64,000 nt of DNA from Verrucomicrobia bacterium 12-59-8 (GTDB taxonomy: Bacteria > Verrucomicrobiota > Verrucomicrobiae > Verrucomicrobiales > Verrucomicrobiaceae): the NCBI GenBank assembly GCA_002279765.1, contig NCCR01000071.1, positions 5,173 through 69,172 on the forward strand. Reading direction: 5' to 3'. Shown here in pieces: positions 33,551-43,010 of this stretch. The notes beneath the pieces were generated by a model that saw nothing but the letters and a program-made list of their open reading frames with translations, was not told the DNA's origin and ran no database searches. The translations under genes were made by a program, and so were the position numbers. Position 1 is the first letter of the stretch. Each line of letters opens with the position of its first letter.

Positions 33551-35059
33551 TCAGCGCTTAAACCACCCCTTCACCTTCGTGAAGAAGCCTTTTTTCTCAG
33601 CAGTTGAGCCACGTGCCGCAGGGTCTGCCGTGGAAACGGGAACGGTGACAGGCAGGCTTTGATCCCAGCCGCCACCGAGCGCCTTGATCAAACTGACACT
33701 GGCGATTAACCGCTGTCCAGCAAGTGTCGCGCAGGCGCGTTCCGTCAGGAGCAAGGAGCGGTTCGCCTCGATCACGTCCAGATAGGGGCTCGTACCTGCC
33801 TCGTAGCGCGCATGCGCGATTTCAGCGGCTTTTTGGGCGCTGTCGCGTGCGCGGTGCTGCGCATTCGTCTGCGTGGCAAGATTGCGCAGGGCGGCGAGGG
33901 CGTTTTCGACATCGCCAAAGGAGACCAGAACCGCCTGCCGGTAGTTGGCCAACGCCTCGTCATGCACAGCACGGATGCGTTCTGAGGCCGCCCGGTTCTT
34001 GCCACCTGCCAGCAATGGCACGCTGATGCTGGGCCCGACGTTCCAGTTGAGGCTGCTGACCTCGAAGAGCTTGGTCGCATCACCGCTAAGATAGCCACCG
34101 TGCCCGATGAGCTTAATGCTGGGAAAGAAGTTCCCTTTGACCACACCAATCTGCGCCGTGGCAGAGGCGAGCGTGCGTTCGGCAGCGGCCACATCGGGGC
34201 GGCGCTCCAGCAGGTCGGTGGGCACGCCGACGGGAACCCCCGGTGGCGTGGGCAGCAGGCTGGAATTGCCACCAAACTTGAAGGCGCTGGGATTCGTGCC
34301 TGTCAGCAGGGCGATGCCGTTTTCAAGCTGGTCGCGCTGATTCTGCAGCGCGCTCACCTCCGCCTCGGCGGTGGCCACTTCAGTTTCCGCCTGCGCCTGT
34401 TCTAGCTCGCTGCCTGCACCGGCTTTGACGCGTGCATGCGCGATGTCCAGCGCCTGCCTGCGCCAGCCGACAGCTTTCCGCACGGTCTGCAATTCGCCAT
34501 CGAGCGCACGGATGCGAAAGTAATTGGTGGCGACGTCGGCATGCATGCCGAGCAGCACATTTTGCATCAGGCTGGCGGCGGCGGAGGCATCCGCACGCGC
34601 GCTTTCAACCTGACGGCGGATCTTGCCCCACAGATCAAGCTCCCACGTGAAATCGAGCGGCACATTGTAGCTCGGTCCAACGTAGTGCAATCCGCCCAAA
34701 GGAAAGGCGCTTGGCATGTTCGGAGAAGTACGCTGATTGTACAGCACAGAATTGATGTCCGCACTCGGAAAGAAGGCGGCACGGGCGATGCCGGTGCCGG
34801 CACGCGCCTGATCAAACCGCGCAACCGCCGCCTTCAGCGTCTGGTTGTGCGCCGTGGCCCGCTCCATGAGGTCGTTCAGCTTGGCATCGCCAAACACACG
34901 CCACCACTCGCCTTTGGGCAGAGAGTCCAGCGGACGCGTTTCACGCCACTGGATGGCGGATTTGTAGTTCGGCGGCGTCACTGTTTCAGGACGCTCATAA
35001 TTCGGCCCGACTTGGGCGAGAGCACGGGTCGCGAGAAGAAGGATAAGTAGGAAGCGCAT
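33551..35059 (-). CDS. RND efflux outer-membrane channel (OprM/NodT family)
   Basis: 502 aa. It has the two-repeat outer membrane efflux protein fold with VGPNYERPETVTPPNYK at the mature N-terminus, long coiled-coil helices and LDVIEANRSLLLTERA near the C-terminus. Related NodT proteins are lipoproteins with Cys at the cleavage site; here the leader ends LLATRALAQ without Cys, so processing by signal peptidase I is predicted. It forms the outer-membrane duct of a tripartite pump with the two upstream genes, 7 bases behind the transporter. Confidence 0.92.
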   Translation of the reverse strand: MRFLLILLLATRALAQVGPNYERPETVTPPNYKSAIQWRETRPLDSLPKGEWWRVFGDAKLNDLMERATAHNQTLKAAVARFDQARAGTGIARAAFFPSADINSVLYNQRTSPNMPSAFPLGGLHYVGPSYNVPLDFTWELDLWGKIRRQVESARADASAAASLMQNVLLGMHADVATNYFRIRALDGELQTVRKAVGWRRQALDIAHARVKAGAGSELEQAQAETEVATAEAEVSALQNQRDQLENGIALLTGTNPSAFKFGGNSSLLPTPPGVPVGVPTDLLERRPDVAAAERTLASATAQIGVVKGNFFPSIKLIGHGGYLSGDATKLFEVSSLNWNVGPSISVPLLAGGKNRAASERIRAVHDEALANYRQAVLVSFGDVENALAALRNLATQTNAQHRARDSAQKAAEIAHARYEAGTSPYLDVIEANRSLLLTERACATLAGQRLIASVSLIKALGGGWDQSLPVTVPVSTADPAARGSTAEKKGFFTKVKGWFKR

Positions 35060-35066
35060 AACAGGA

Positions 35067-38000
35067 TCAATGAGGGGCAGGAAGAGCGGTGGAGGGAACT
35101 TCGGCGGCAGGGGCGGCTTTTTTCTTTTTTCCCAGTGTCATCACCAGCACATAAAACACGGGAGTGAAGAACAGACCGAGGAAGGTCACCCCGATCATGC
35201 CGGCAAACACGGCGGTGCCCATGGCGCGGCGCATTTCAGCACCCGCACCCGTGGAGACGACGAGCGGATACACACCGGCGATGAAGGCGATGGAAGTCAT
35301 CAAAATCGGGCGCAAACGCAGACGGCAGGCTTCGATGGCCGCATCAAACGGACTCAGGCCGTGGTCAAATTTCTCCTTCGCAAACTCCACGATGAGGATG
35401 GCGTTTTTACAGGCGAGGCCGATCAGCACGATGAAGCCGATCTGCGTGAAGATGTTGTTGTCACCTCCCGTCATCATCACACCAGCCAAGGCAAACAGCA
35501 GGCACAGCGGCACGATCAGAATGATGGCCAGCGGCAGCCGCAGACTTTCGTATTGCGCAGCCAGAACCATGAACACCAGCAGAATGCAGAGCGGGTAAAC
35601 AAACACCGCCGTATTGCCGGCGATGATCTTCTGATACACGAGCTCGGTCCACTGGAACTCAAATCCCGGTGGCAGCGATTTCGCGAGTTCGGCGATCACT
35701 TCCTCCCCCTGCCCCGAGCTGAGCGGTGGTGCGGCAGCACCATTCAAATCTGCAGAGAGATAGCCGTTGTAATGCGTGACGCGGTCAGGACCAAAGCTCT
35801 CGCTCACTTTAATCAGCGATCCGACTGGAACCATCTCACCGGCGATATTGCGAGTCTTCAAACGCGTGATGTCATTGACGTCATCGCGGAACTGCGGCTC
35901 TGCCTGCGCCACCACCTGGTAGGTGCGGCCAAAGCGGTTGAAGTCGTTCACGTAGAGGCTGCCCAGATTGATCTGCAGCGTCTCGAAGAGATTCGCCAGC
36001 GGCACCCCCTGCATCTTGGCTTTTTCACGGTCCACGTCAGCTTCCAACTGCGGCACATTCACCGTGTAGCCCGAATAGACCTGCATCAGCTTGCCGCTGC
36101 CATACGCCGCGCCGATCAACTGCTGCGTGGCCTGATACAAGGCCGCGTAACCCTGGTCACTGCGGTCTTGGATCATCATCTTGAAACCACCTGTGGTGCC
36201 GATGCCATTGACCGGCGGCGGTGAGAGGACGAGAACCATGGCGTCCTGAATCGCCATGAACTTGCCATTCAGCGCACCCGCAATGGCATCGCCTGAAAGC
36301 TCCGGCGTGGTGCGTTCCTCAAAGTCATCAAGACCGACAAACACGATGCCGCTGTTCGGACTGATGCTGAAGCCATGAATCGACAAACCAGGGAAGGCAA
36401 TCGCGTCCTTCACGCCGGGATGACTCAAAGCAATCTCCGACATTTTACGCATCACTTCTTCCGTGCGATCCAGCGAGGCCCCATCCGGCAACTGCGCAAA
36501 GCCGACGAGGTACTGCTTGTCCTGTGCCGGCACGAAACCCGTCGGCACCATTTCAAAACCCTTCCACGTCGCCCACACGAGTCCGCAATAGATAACGACA
36601 GCGACAAAGCTGAAGCGGATGATGCGCTTCACCAAGCCCACATACGTATTCGACGACCACTCAAAGAAGCGGTTGAACGGGCGGAAGAACCAGCCCAGCA
36701 TCGCATCAATGAAGCGAGACAGGATGTCCTTCTTCGCATGATGATCTTTCAGCAGCAGGGCGGACAGCGCTGGGCTGAGCGTGAGCGAATTGATGGCCGA
36801 GATAACCGTCGAGATGGCGATGGCGACGGCGAACTGTTTATAAAACTGACCGCTGAGTCCGCTGATGAACGCGGTAGGAATAAAGACCGCGCAGAGCACC
36901 AGCGCCGTGGCCACGATCGGCCCCGTCACTTCGGTCATCGCCTGCTTGGTGGCTTCAACCGGGTTCAAGCCATTGCGGATGTTACGCTCGACGTTTTCCA
37001 CCACCACGATGGCATCATCAACGACGATACCGATGGCTAGAACCAGACCGAAAAGCGAGAGATTGTTGATCGAGAAGCCCAGCAAGTGCATCACGGCAAA
37101 GGTGCCGACCAGAGACACTGGCACAGCGGCAAGCGGAATGATGGAGGCACGCCAGGTTTGCAGGAAAATGACCACCACGAGCACGACGAGCAGCAGCGCC
37201 TCGATGAGCGTGTGAATGACCGCGTCAATGGACTTGTCCACGAACACGGTCGGGTCATAGGCGATGGCGTAATCCATGCCTTCGGGAAACTTGGCCTTCA
37301 GTTCCTCCATCTTCGCGCGCACAGATTTGGACAGCTCCAGGGCATTGGCTCCCGGCAGCTGAAACACCGGCACACCGACGGCCCGCTTGTTGTTCAACAA
37401 GCTGCGCAGCGCATACTCGCTGGATCCCATTTCAAGCCGTGCGACGTCCTTGAGGCGCAGCTTTTCGCCATGCTCGCCGATCTTGACGATGATGTTCTCA
37501 AACTCCTGCTCGCTCACCAGACGGCCCTTGGCATTCACAGTCAGTTCAAACGCGACATCGTTTTTCACCGGCTGCTGACCGATGGCTCCGGCAGCCACCT
37601 GCACATTCTGCTCGCGGATGGCATTGACGATATCCGAGGAGGTCAAACCGCGCGCTGCGGCCTTGTCGGGATCGATCCACACGCGCATCGCGTATTCACC
37701 ACCACCAAAGAGCTGCACCTGACCGACGCCGGGCAGACGAGCGAGTTCGTCCTTCACATTGAGCGTGGCGTAGTTGCGCAGATATAACTGATCGTAGCGG
37801 TCGTTGGGCGAGAGCAGATGTACCACCATCGTGAGATTCGGCGAAGCCTTCACCGTGGTGACGCCAAAGCGCCGCACTTCCTCCGGCAGCTTGGGCAGCA
37901 CCTGCGACACGCGGTTCTGCACCTGCACCTGCGCGAGGTCGATGTCCGTGCCAAGCATGAACGTGACCGTGAGCGTCATCACGCCGTTCGCGGTACTCTG

Positions 38001-38246
38001 CGAAGACATATACAGCATGTTTTCGATGCCGTTGATCGTCTGCTCCAATGGCGAGGCCACGGTTTCGGCGATCGTCTTGGGATTCGCGCCAGGGTATGTC
38101 GCAGTCACGATGACCGTCGGCGGCGCGACTTCCGGGTATTCGGAGATCGGCAGTTGAAACAGCGAGATCGCACCGAGGATGAAGATCAACAGCGACAGCA
38201 CGCCTGCGAAAATGGGGCGCGTGATAAAAAATCGGGAAAAGTTCAT
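35067..38246 (-). CDS. RND efflux transporter, HAE1 (AcrB/MexB) family
   Basis: 1059 aa, full length. Twelve membrane helices and two periplasmic pore loops are in the standard order. The N-terminus FSRFFITRPIFAGVLSLLIF, the proton-relay pair in GIVVDDAIVVVENVERNI, the porter signature PVSLVGTFAVMHLLGFSIN and GLACKNAILIVEFAKE in TM10 (relay Lys) are intact. It exports drugs, detergents or other hydrophobic compounds by proton antiport. The adaptor gene lies 31 bases upstream and the channel gene 7 bases downstream, an operon of three. Confidence 0.96.
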   Translation of the reverse strand: MNFSRFFITRPIFAGVLSLLIFILGAISLFQLPISEYPEVAPPTVIVTATYPGANPKTIAETVASPLEQTINGIENMLYMSSQSTANGVMTLTVTFMLGTDIDLAQVQVQNRVSQVLPKLPEEVRRFGVTTVKASPNLTMVVHLLSPNDRYDQLYLRNYATLNVKDELARLPGVGQVQLFGGGEYAMRVWIDPDKAAARGLTSSDIVNAIREQNVQVAAGAIGQQPVKNDVAFELTVNAKGRLVSEQEFENIIVKIGEHGEKLRLKDVARLEMGSSEYALRSLLNNKRAVGVPVFQLPGANALELSKSVRAKMEELKAKFPEGMDYAIAYDPTVFVDKSIDAVIHTLIEALLLVVLVVVIFLQTWRASIIPLAAVPVSLVGTFAVMHLLGFSINNLSLFGLVLAIGIVVDDAIVVVENVERNIRNGLNPVEATKQAMTEVTGPIVATALVLCAVFIPTAFISGLSGQFYKQFAVAIAISTVISAINSLTLSPALSALLLKDHHAKKDILSRFIDAMLGWFFRPFNRFFEWSSNTYVGLVKRIIRFSFVAVVIYCGLVWATWKGFEMVPTGFVPAQDKQYLVGFAQLPDGASLDRTEEVMRKMSEIALSHPGVKDAIAFPGLSIHGFSISPNSGIVFVGLDDFEERTTPELSGDAIAGALNGKFMAIQDAMVLVLSPPPVNGIGTTGGFKMMIQDRSDQGYAALYQATQQLIGAAYGSGKLMQVYSGYTVNVPQLEADVDREKAKMQGVPLANLFETLQINLGSLYVNDFNRFGRTYQVVAQAEPQFRDDVNDITRLKTRNIAGEMVPVGSLIKVSESFGPDRVTHYNGYLSADLNGAAAPPLSSGQGEEVIAELAKSLPPGFEFQWTELVYQKIIAGNTAVFVYPLCILLVFMVLAAQYESLRLPLAIILIVPLCLLFALAGVMMTGGDNNIFTQIGFIVLIGLACKNAILIVEFAKEKFDHGLSPFDAAIEACRLRLRPILMTSIAFIAGVYPLVVSTGAGAEMRRAMGTAVFAGMIGVTFLGLFFTPVFYVLVMTLGKKKKAAPAAEVPSTALPAPH

Positions 38247-38277
38247 GGCAGCGTGTGAGGGGTTGAGCGCGATGCCA

Positions 38278-39438
38278 TTACTTGGCCGCTGTTTCCTTGG
38301 CCGGAGCGGCAGGAGCAGGAACCGAAGGCGCGACCGGCATGCCCGGCTGCGGCAGTCTTGCCATGCCGTTCACGATGATCTTGTCTCCAAATGCGAGGCC
38401 GCTGCGGATGATGCGTTTGCCGTCGATGGTCGGTCCAATCACCACGGGTTTGTAAACCGAGATCGGGGGTGTCTTCGTTTCATCAATGCCGAGCACAAAC
38501 TTGTTCGCCTGATCAGTGAGGATGCTTTTTTCATCAACGAGCAGCGCCTTGTACTTGCCGGTCATGGGGATGCGGATGCGCGCAAAGAGACCCGGTGTGA
38601 GCACGCCGTCTGCGTTCGAAAATTCGGCCCGCAGCACCATGCTACCCGTGCTGGCATCGAGTCGGTTGTCGAAGGATTCGACGTGACCCTTGTGTGAAAA
38701 ATCCGTCTCGTTCGAAAGCTGAAGCTCCACCGGCATGCGTCCATCACCATTGGTGTGGGTCTTCTTGTCACGTTGCATCGCCTGGATCTTGAGCAGGCTG
38801 TTTTCATCAATGTCCGCATACACATAGACCGGGTCCACCGTCACGATGGTCGTGAGCAACGTGGTTCCGGCAGTGACGAAATTGCCCGTGGTGGTGATCG
38901 CACGGCTGATGCGCCCGCTGATCGGTGCCTTGACCGAGCTGTGCTCGAATTCGATCTCGGCACTGTGCTGCGCAGCCTTGGCGGATTCCAGCCCGGCAAG
39001 AGCCTGAAGGTTCATCGACTCGCGCATTTCCGCCTGCTCCGGGGCGATGGCTTTCGCCTCCAGCAAAGTCTTCACACGGTCAAACTCACGCTTCATTGCC
39101 TGCGCATTGGCCTCGGCACGCGCCACCTCGGCACCCGTGGAACGCAGACGGGTCTCAAACGGCCGCTGGTCGATGGTGAAGAGCACGTCCCCTTTCCTCA
39201 CCAGTGCTCCTGCCTGGAAGTGGACTTCCGTGATGTAGCCGGACACGCGTGGCTTCAGTTCCACCGTCTCCATGGGCTCGACACGCCCCGTGAACTCCTC
39301 CCACTCGACGAGTTCTTTCTGCTCGACCGGTGCGAGCGTCACTGGTGCCGGAGGCATCTGGCCGCCGTGGCCACCCGCAGGCGGTTTACCACAGGCAGCA
39401 AGGAGCAGGACGAATGGGAGGAGGGTTTGGAGTTTCAC
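38278..39438 (-). CDS. RND periplasmic adaptor (membrane fusion lipoprotein)
   Basis: 386 aa from GTG 39438; a TTG at 39492 would add 18 residues. The leader LQTLLPFVLLLAACGKPP ends in a lipobox (LAAC), so the protein is a lipoprotein. VELKPRVSGYITEVHFQAGALVRKG is the lipoyl half-motif of HlyD/AcrA adaptors, followed by the alpha-helical hairpin (RAEANAQAMKREFDRV) and the second half-motif APISGRISRAITTTGNFV. It links the transporter and channel. The TetR gene is 68 bases upstream in the same direction. Confidence 0.92.
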   Translation of the reverse strand: MKLQTLLPFVLLLAACGKPPAGGHGGQMPPAPVTLAPVEQKELVEWEEFTGRVEPMETVELKPRVSGYITEVHFQAGALVRKGDVLFTIDQRPFETRLRSTGAEVARAEANAQAMKREFDRVKTLLEAKAIAPEQAEMRESMNLQALAGLESAKAAQHSAEIEFEHSSVKAPISGRISRAITTTGNFVTAGTTLLTTIVTVDPVYVYADIDENSLLKIQAMQRDKKTHTNGDGRMPVELQLSNETDFSHKGHVESFDNRLDASTGSMVLRAEFSNADGVLTPGLFARIRIPMTGKYKALLVDEKSILTDQANKFVLGIDETKTPPISVYKPVVIGPTIDGKRIIRSGLAFGDKIIVNGMARLPQPGMPVAPSVPAPAAPAKETAAK

Positions 39439-39506
39439 GAGGCGCGTTGGTTTTGGGGTGGGAAGTTGACCAGTTGGTTTATTTGAAAGCAAAAAATAGA
39501 GCGGGA

Positions 39507-40016
39507 TCAGTTTTTGACACCGAGGATGATCTTGGCCCCGGACTCAAATTCATCCAGACGTCCGAGATCATTCCACATGCGGGCGTGGAGCAGCAGCCCC
39601 TCGCTATATGCAAACACGATCCGTGCCAGGGCCATCGCATCATGCGTCACAATGCTGCCCTGCGCCTGCGCATCGCGGATGGCGCTCTCGTAATAGCGGA
39701 TGAACTGGCTCAGAATTTCCTGCAGTTTATCGCGCAGGCGCTCGTCCACTGTGCTGACTTCAGCCCCCAATGAATGGATCGGGCAGCCCAGCACCCGACC
39801 ATGCTTCTTGAACAGCTCCTCCTGCTCCTGGCGAAAGTTGCGAAAGCAGTTCATGATGCGCTCCAACGGTGGCACCACGGGGGAAAAGATCTGGTCCAGC
39901 TCCTTGCGATGCTCGGTCCAAATATGATCCACCGAGGTGCTGCCATAGCTACCCGCCCAGATCAATTCGATCATGGCTTCTATCAGGCGGTCTTTGGCGT
40001 TGGAGGTGCGTCCCAT
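39507..40016 (-). CDS. TetR-family regulator with internally deleted DNA-binding domain
   Basis: 169 aa, short of the usual 190-200. The first helix of the HTH (TSNAKDRLIEAMIELIWAGS) and the start of helix 2 (YGSTSVDHI) are normal, but the sequence then jumps straight to WTEHRKELDQIFSPVVPPLERI. In relatives about 28 residues lie between (a CxxAGVxKGSFYxFFxSK-type segment holding the recognition helix). The ligand domain (HGRVLGCPIHSLGAEVS, and the C-terminal FAYSEGLLLHARM) is intact. It is first in the RND operon and would normally repress it; specific DNA binding should be lost. Confidence 0.85.
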   Translation of the reverse strand: MGRTSNAKDRLIEAMIELIWAGSYGSTSVDHIWTEHRKELDQIFSPVVPPLERIMNCFRNFRQEQEELFKKHGRVLGCPIHSLGAEVSTVDERLRDKLQEILSQFIRYYESAIRDAQAQGSIVTHDAMALARIVFAYSEGLLLHARMWNDLGRLDEFESGAKIILGVKN

Positions 40017-40055
40017 GGGGCTTTTTAGGTAAGATGATCGAGGCTTAAATCAAAC

Positions 40056-40069
40056 TAGACGATCAGTCA
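40056..40069. promoter_or_regulatory. Imperfect TetR-type operator
   Basis: TAGACGATCAGTCA resembles the TAGAC-n4-GTCTA boxes used by several TetR repressors, with one half site imperfect. It lies 40 bases upstream of the TetR start codon. Confidence 0.35.
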
Positions 40070-40136
40070 ACAATTTTTCCACCTCCCTGATTGCCGCCCG
40101 CTCCTTCACCTTCCATAGTGTGCCATTCCTTCACTC

Positions 40137-41609
40137 ATGAACGACCAAGCCACAGTTCTGATCGTCGATGACGAAAAGCATACCCGCGATGGCCTGCGCC
40201 TCTCGCTGGAGGATGACTTCGACTGTTATGTGGCCGCAAATGCCGCCGAGGCGATGGAATACCTCAACCACGATCGCATCGACGTCATGCTCACCGACCT
40301 CCGCCTCGGAGAAGACGACGGCATGAAGCTGCTCGAAGCTGCCTTGGCGCTGCCAAAGCCGCCCGTCTGCATCATGATGACCGCCTACGGCAGCGTGGAC
40401 ACCGCCGTGGAGGCCATGCGCCGTGGCGCCTACCATTTCGTCACCAAGCCGCTGAACCTCGATGAGGTGGAGATCCTCATCAAACGCGCCCTCCGCAGCC
40501 GCTCGCTGGAGCATGAAAACGTCGCGCTGAAGCTGCAGGTAGAGCGCAAATTCTCCATCGAAGGCATCCTCGGCCAGGCGGAGGTGATGAAGCCCATCAT
40601 CGACACCATCCAGCAGGTGGCCCCCTCCCGCGCCACCGTTTTGATCGAAGGCGAAAGCGGCACCGGCAAGGAACTCGTCGCCCGCGCCATTCACAATCTC
40701 AGCGGCCGCCCCAAGGCGAACATCGTCTCCGTTCACTGCGCGGCGCTCTCTCCGCAGATCCTCGAAAGCGAACTCTTCGGCCATGAGAAAGGCTCCTTCA
40801 CCGGCGCGCAGGAGCGCCGCATCGGCCGCTTTGAGCAGGCCAATGGCGGCACGCTCTTCCTTGATGAAATCGGCGAGATCGACGCCAGCACCCAGGTAAA
40901 GCTGCTGCGTGCACTCGGCGAGCAGACCATCGAACGCGTGGGCAGCAGCAAGCCAATCTCAATCGACGTCCGCGTCATCGCCGCCACAAACCGCGACCTC
41001 GCCAAGATGGTCGAGGCAGGCACCTTCCGTGAGGATCTCTACTGGCGTCTGCGCGTCGTCACCATCCAGCTCCCTCCGTTGCGCGTCCGCAAGAGCGACA
41101 TCTCCGTGCTGGCCGATCACTTCCTCAAGGAACTCGCCAAGGCTAATGGCAAAGCCTACAAACCGCTCGGCGAAGACGCCCTGCCCGCGATGATGCATTA
41201 CGACTGGCCCGGCAACATCCGCGAGCTGCGCTCTGCCATCGAGCACGGCGTGGTCATGAGCAACAGCAACCGCATCATGCTCAAGCATCTGCCATCCTAC
41301 CTGCTCAACCCCAACGGCCTCGGCATCGGTTTGCGCGCCCCGTCATTGATCGCCGCCAAGGAGGCAGCCGCCGCACCCGCTGGTGCCAGCACTGATCCTG
41401 CGCTCAAGCCAAAGAGCGATCTCGACATCACCGAGGCCGAGCACCATCTCATCCTCACCGCTCTCCAGCGCAGCGGCAACAACCGCACTGTGGCCGCCGA
41501 GATGCTCGGCATGAGCCGCCGTACGCTACAGCGCAAGCTCAAGGACCTCAACATGGTCCGCACCCATCGCAGGCGAAGCACGACTCCGCCTCAGACTTCG
41601 GTCTCGTAG
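40137..41609 (+). CDS. NtrC-family sigma-54-dependent response regulator
   Basis: 490 aa. The receiver domain has VLIVDDEKHTR, phosphoacceptor Asp54 in MLTDLRLGEDDG and Lys in FVTKPLN. The AAA+ domain has Walker A GESGTGKE, the sigma-54 contact loop GSFTGA (Ser in place of the common Ala), Walker B GGTLFLDEIGEI and the R finger region FREDLYWRL. A 45-residue A/P-rich linker leads to a Fis-type HTH (NNRTVAAEMLGMSRRTLQRKL). Its kinase is not adjacent. The 3' end overlaps the convergent queC gene by 19 bases. Confidence 0.96.
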   Translation: MNDQATVLIVDDEKHTRDGLRLSLEDDFDCYVAANAAEAMEYLNHDRIDVMLTDLRLGEDDGMKLLEAALALPKPPVCIMMTAYGSVDTAVEAMRRGAYHFVTKPLNLDEVEILIKRALRSRSLEHENVALKLQVERKFSIEGILGQAEVMKPIIDTIQQVAPSRATVLIEGESGTGKELVARAIHNLSGRPKANIVSVHCAALSPQILESELFGHEKGSFTGAQERRIGRFEQANGGTLFLDEIGEIDASTQVKLLRALGEQTIERVGSSKPISIDVRVIAATNRDLAKMVEAGTFREDLYWRLRVVTIQLPPLRVRKSDISVLADHFLKELAKANGKAYKPLGEDALPAMMHYDWPGNIRELRSAIEHGVVMSNSNRIMLKHLPSYLLNPNGLGIGLRAPSLIAAKEAAAAPAGASTDPALKPKSDLDITEAEHHLILTALQRSGNNRTVAAEMLGMSRRTLQRKLKDLNMVRTHRRRSTTPPQTSVS

Positions 41610-42253
41610 ATCGTCGGATCGTGGAGACCGGCGAGCACAAACGCCTCGATTCGCTCCACGCACGTGCCGCACTTCCCGCAGTGCAAATCTCCGCCTTTGT
41701 AGCACGACCACGTCTTACCGTAATCCACCCCCAGATTGTCGCCGAGTTTGGCGATGCCCGTTTTGTCGAGGTGAATAAACGGACGCATCAGCTCGATCTT
41801 TGCATACGTCCCCTCACGCATCGCCGCCCCCATGCTCTGCATGAAGTCTTCGCGGCAGTCGGGGTAGATCGTGTGATCACCCGCATGCGCGGCGATGACG
41901 AGCGCCTGAGCCTCACGGCTCTCAGCCAAACCGCAGGCAATGGCCAGCATGATGCCGTTGCGAAACGGCACGACTGTCCGCTTCATGTTTTCGTCCGCAT
42001 AATGCCCCTCAGGGATCTCGCCGCCCGACTTGAGCAGATCGGAGGCGAACAGCTGGTTCACAAAATCCAGGTGAATGATGTCATGCCTCACACCGGCTTT
42101 CGCGCAATGCCAAGCCGCTAGCGGGATCTCGCGGTGGTTGTGCTTCGCACCGTAGTCAAAACTCACCGCCCCCACGACCTCGCATTCCCGCAGCGCCCAG
42201 TGAAACGCCGTCACCGAGTCCATCCCGCCAGAGAGCAGCACGACCGTTTTCAT
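41591..42253 (-). CDS. queC: 7-cyano-7-deazaguanine synthase
   Basis: 220 aa. It converts 7-carboxy-7-deazaguanine to preQ0 with ATP and ammonia. The ATP pyrophosphatase loop is VVLLSGGMDSVTAF, VPFRNGIMLAIA and AAHAGDHTIYPDCRE are the substrate-binding signature, and the zinc-binding Cys cluster is SCYKGGDLHCGKCGTCVER. It overlaps queF by ATGA, so both act in one transcript. queD and queE are not in the window. Confidence 0.97.
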   Translation of the reverse strand: MKTVVLLSGGMDSVTAFHWALRECEVVGAVSFDYGAKHNHREIPLAAWHCAKAGVRHDIIHLDFVNQLFASDLLKSGGEIPEGHYADENMKRTVVPFRNGIMLAIACGLAESREAQALVIAAHAGDHTIYPDCREDFMQSMGAAMREGTYAKIELMRPFIHLDKTGIAKLGDNLGVDYGKTWSCYKGGDLHCGKCGTCVERIEAFVLAGLHDPTIYETEV

Positions 42254-42681
42254 TCCGGCAGCCTCAGGGTTTCTTCCAGATCAGGATAGCGGGCCTCGCA
42301 GGTGAGCTGGATGCCACCACGCGCTCCAAATTTGCCACGCACCACCACCTGCCTCGGCGCACACGCTTTCACAATGTCGTCCAGCACGCGGTTCACGATC
42401 GCCTCATTGAAAGACGCGTGATTGCGATACGAGGCCAGGTAGAACTTCAGCGATTTCGTTTCCACGCATGTCGTCTCTGGGATGTACAGAATCTCAAGAT
42501 GCGCCGAGTCCGGCTGCCCGGTCACGGGGCAGATCGAGCTGAATTCCGGCGCGCTCAGGTGAATGCGGTAGTTCCGTCCCGGCGTGCGATTGGGGAACGT
42601 CTCCAGCACCGCCACATCCGGCGAGGCCGGGAGGCGATTTTCAGAACGTCCGAGAAGTGTGAGGTCTTTTTCCTGACTCAT
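42250..42681 (-). CDS. queF: NADPH-dependent 7-cyano-7-deazaguanine reductase
   Basis: 143 aa from ATG 42681, the short unimodular (YkvM-type) form. It reduces preQ0 to preQ1. The nucleophilic Cys lies in EFSSICPVTGQPDSA, the QueF signature for substrate binding is KSLKFYLASYRNHASFNEA, and GARGGI near the end is conserved. I looked for a preQ1 riboswitch upstream and saw none. A small toxin-antitoxin pair starts divergently 120 bases away. Confidence 0.96.
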   Translation of the reverse strand: MSQEKDLTLLGRSENRLPASPDVAVLETFPNRTPGRNYRIHLSAPEFSSICPVTGQPDSAHLEILYIPETTCVETKSLKFYLASYRNHASFNEAIVNRVLDDIVKACAPRQVVVRGKFGARGGIQLTCEARYPDLEETLRLPE

Positions 42682-42800
42682 GTCTGTGCAGAATGCGGGA
42701 TAGAGACAAGAATGCAACGACCTGCATTAAATTGAGATCTAAGCATCTTTTTTCATCTTTTTATCGTTTATTTTTCATCATTCACGGTCATAGTAACACT

Positions 42801-43007
42801 ATGAGAATCACCGTTGAAATCGAAGATGACATCATCAGCGATGCCATGGAGTTGACCGGGGAAAAGAACAAGAGCCCAGCCATCGCCAAGGCCGTGGAGC
42901 AGTATGTAAAGAGGATGCGTGCGAAAGAGTTCGGCAAGCGCCTCCGCGAAGGCTTTTACGACTACCCTTCCACCAACGCCGAAATCGAAGCCCTCGAAAT
43001 CATCTGA
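42801..43007 (+). CDS. VapB-type antitoxin
   Basis: 68 aa from ATG 42801. The N-terminal MRITVEIEDDIISDAMELTG is a ribbon-helix-helix start, followed by the KSPAIAKAVEQYVKR helix and a C-terminal acidic/aromatic tail that wraps the toxin (GFYDYPSTNAEIEALEI). This is the VapB/DUF2191 group. The 80 bases upstream are unusually AT-rich and probably hold the autoregulated promoter. The toxin gene follows after 3 bases. Confidence 0.88.
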   Translation: MRITVEIEDDIISDAMELTGEKNKSPAIAKAVEQYVKRMRAKEFGKRLREGFYDYPSTNAEIEALEII

Positions 43008-43010
43008 ATC

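Noticed and set aside
42682..42800. preQ1 riboswitch upstream of queF
   Set aside because: I looked for the C-rich loop and A-rich tail of a preQ1 aptamer on the minus strand and saw no convincing match.
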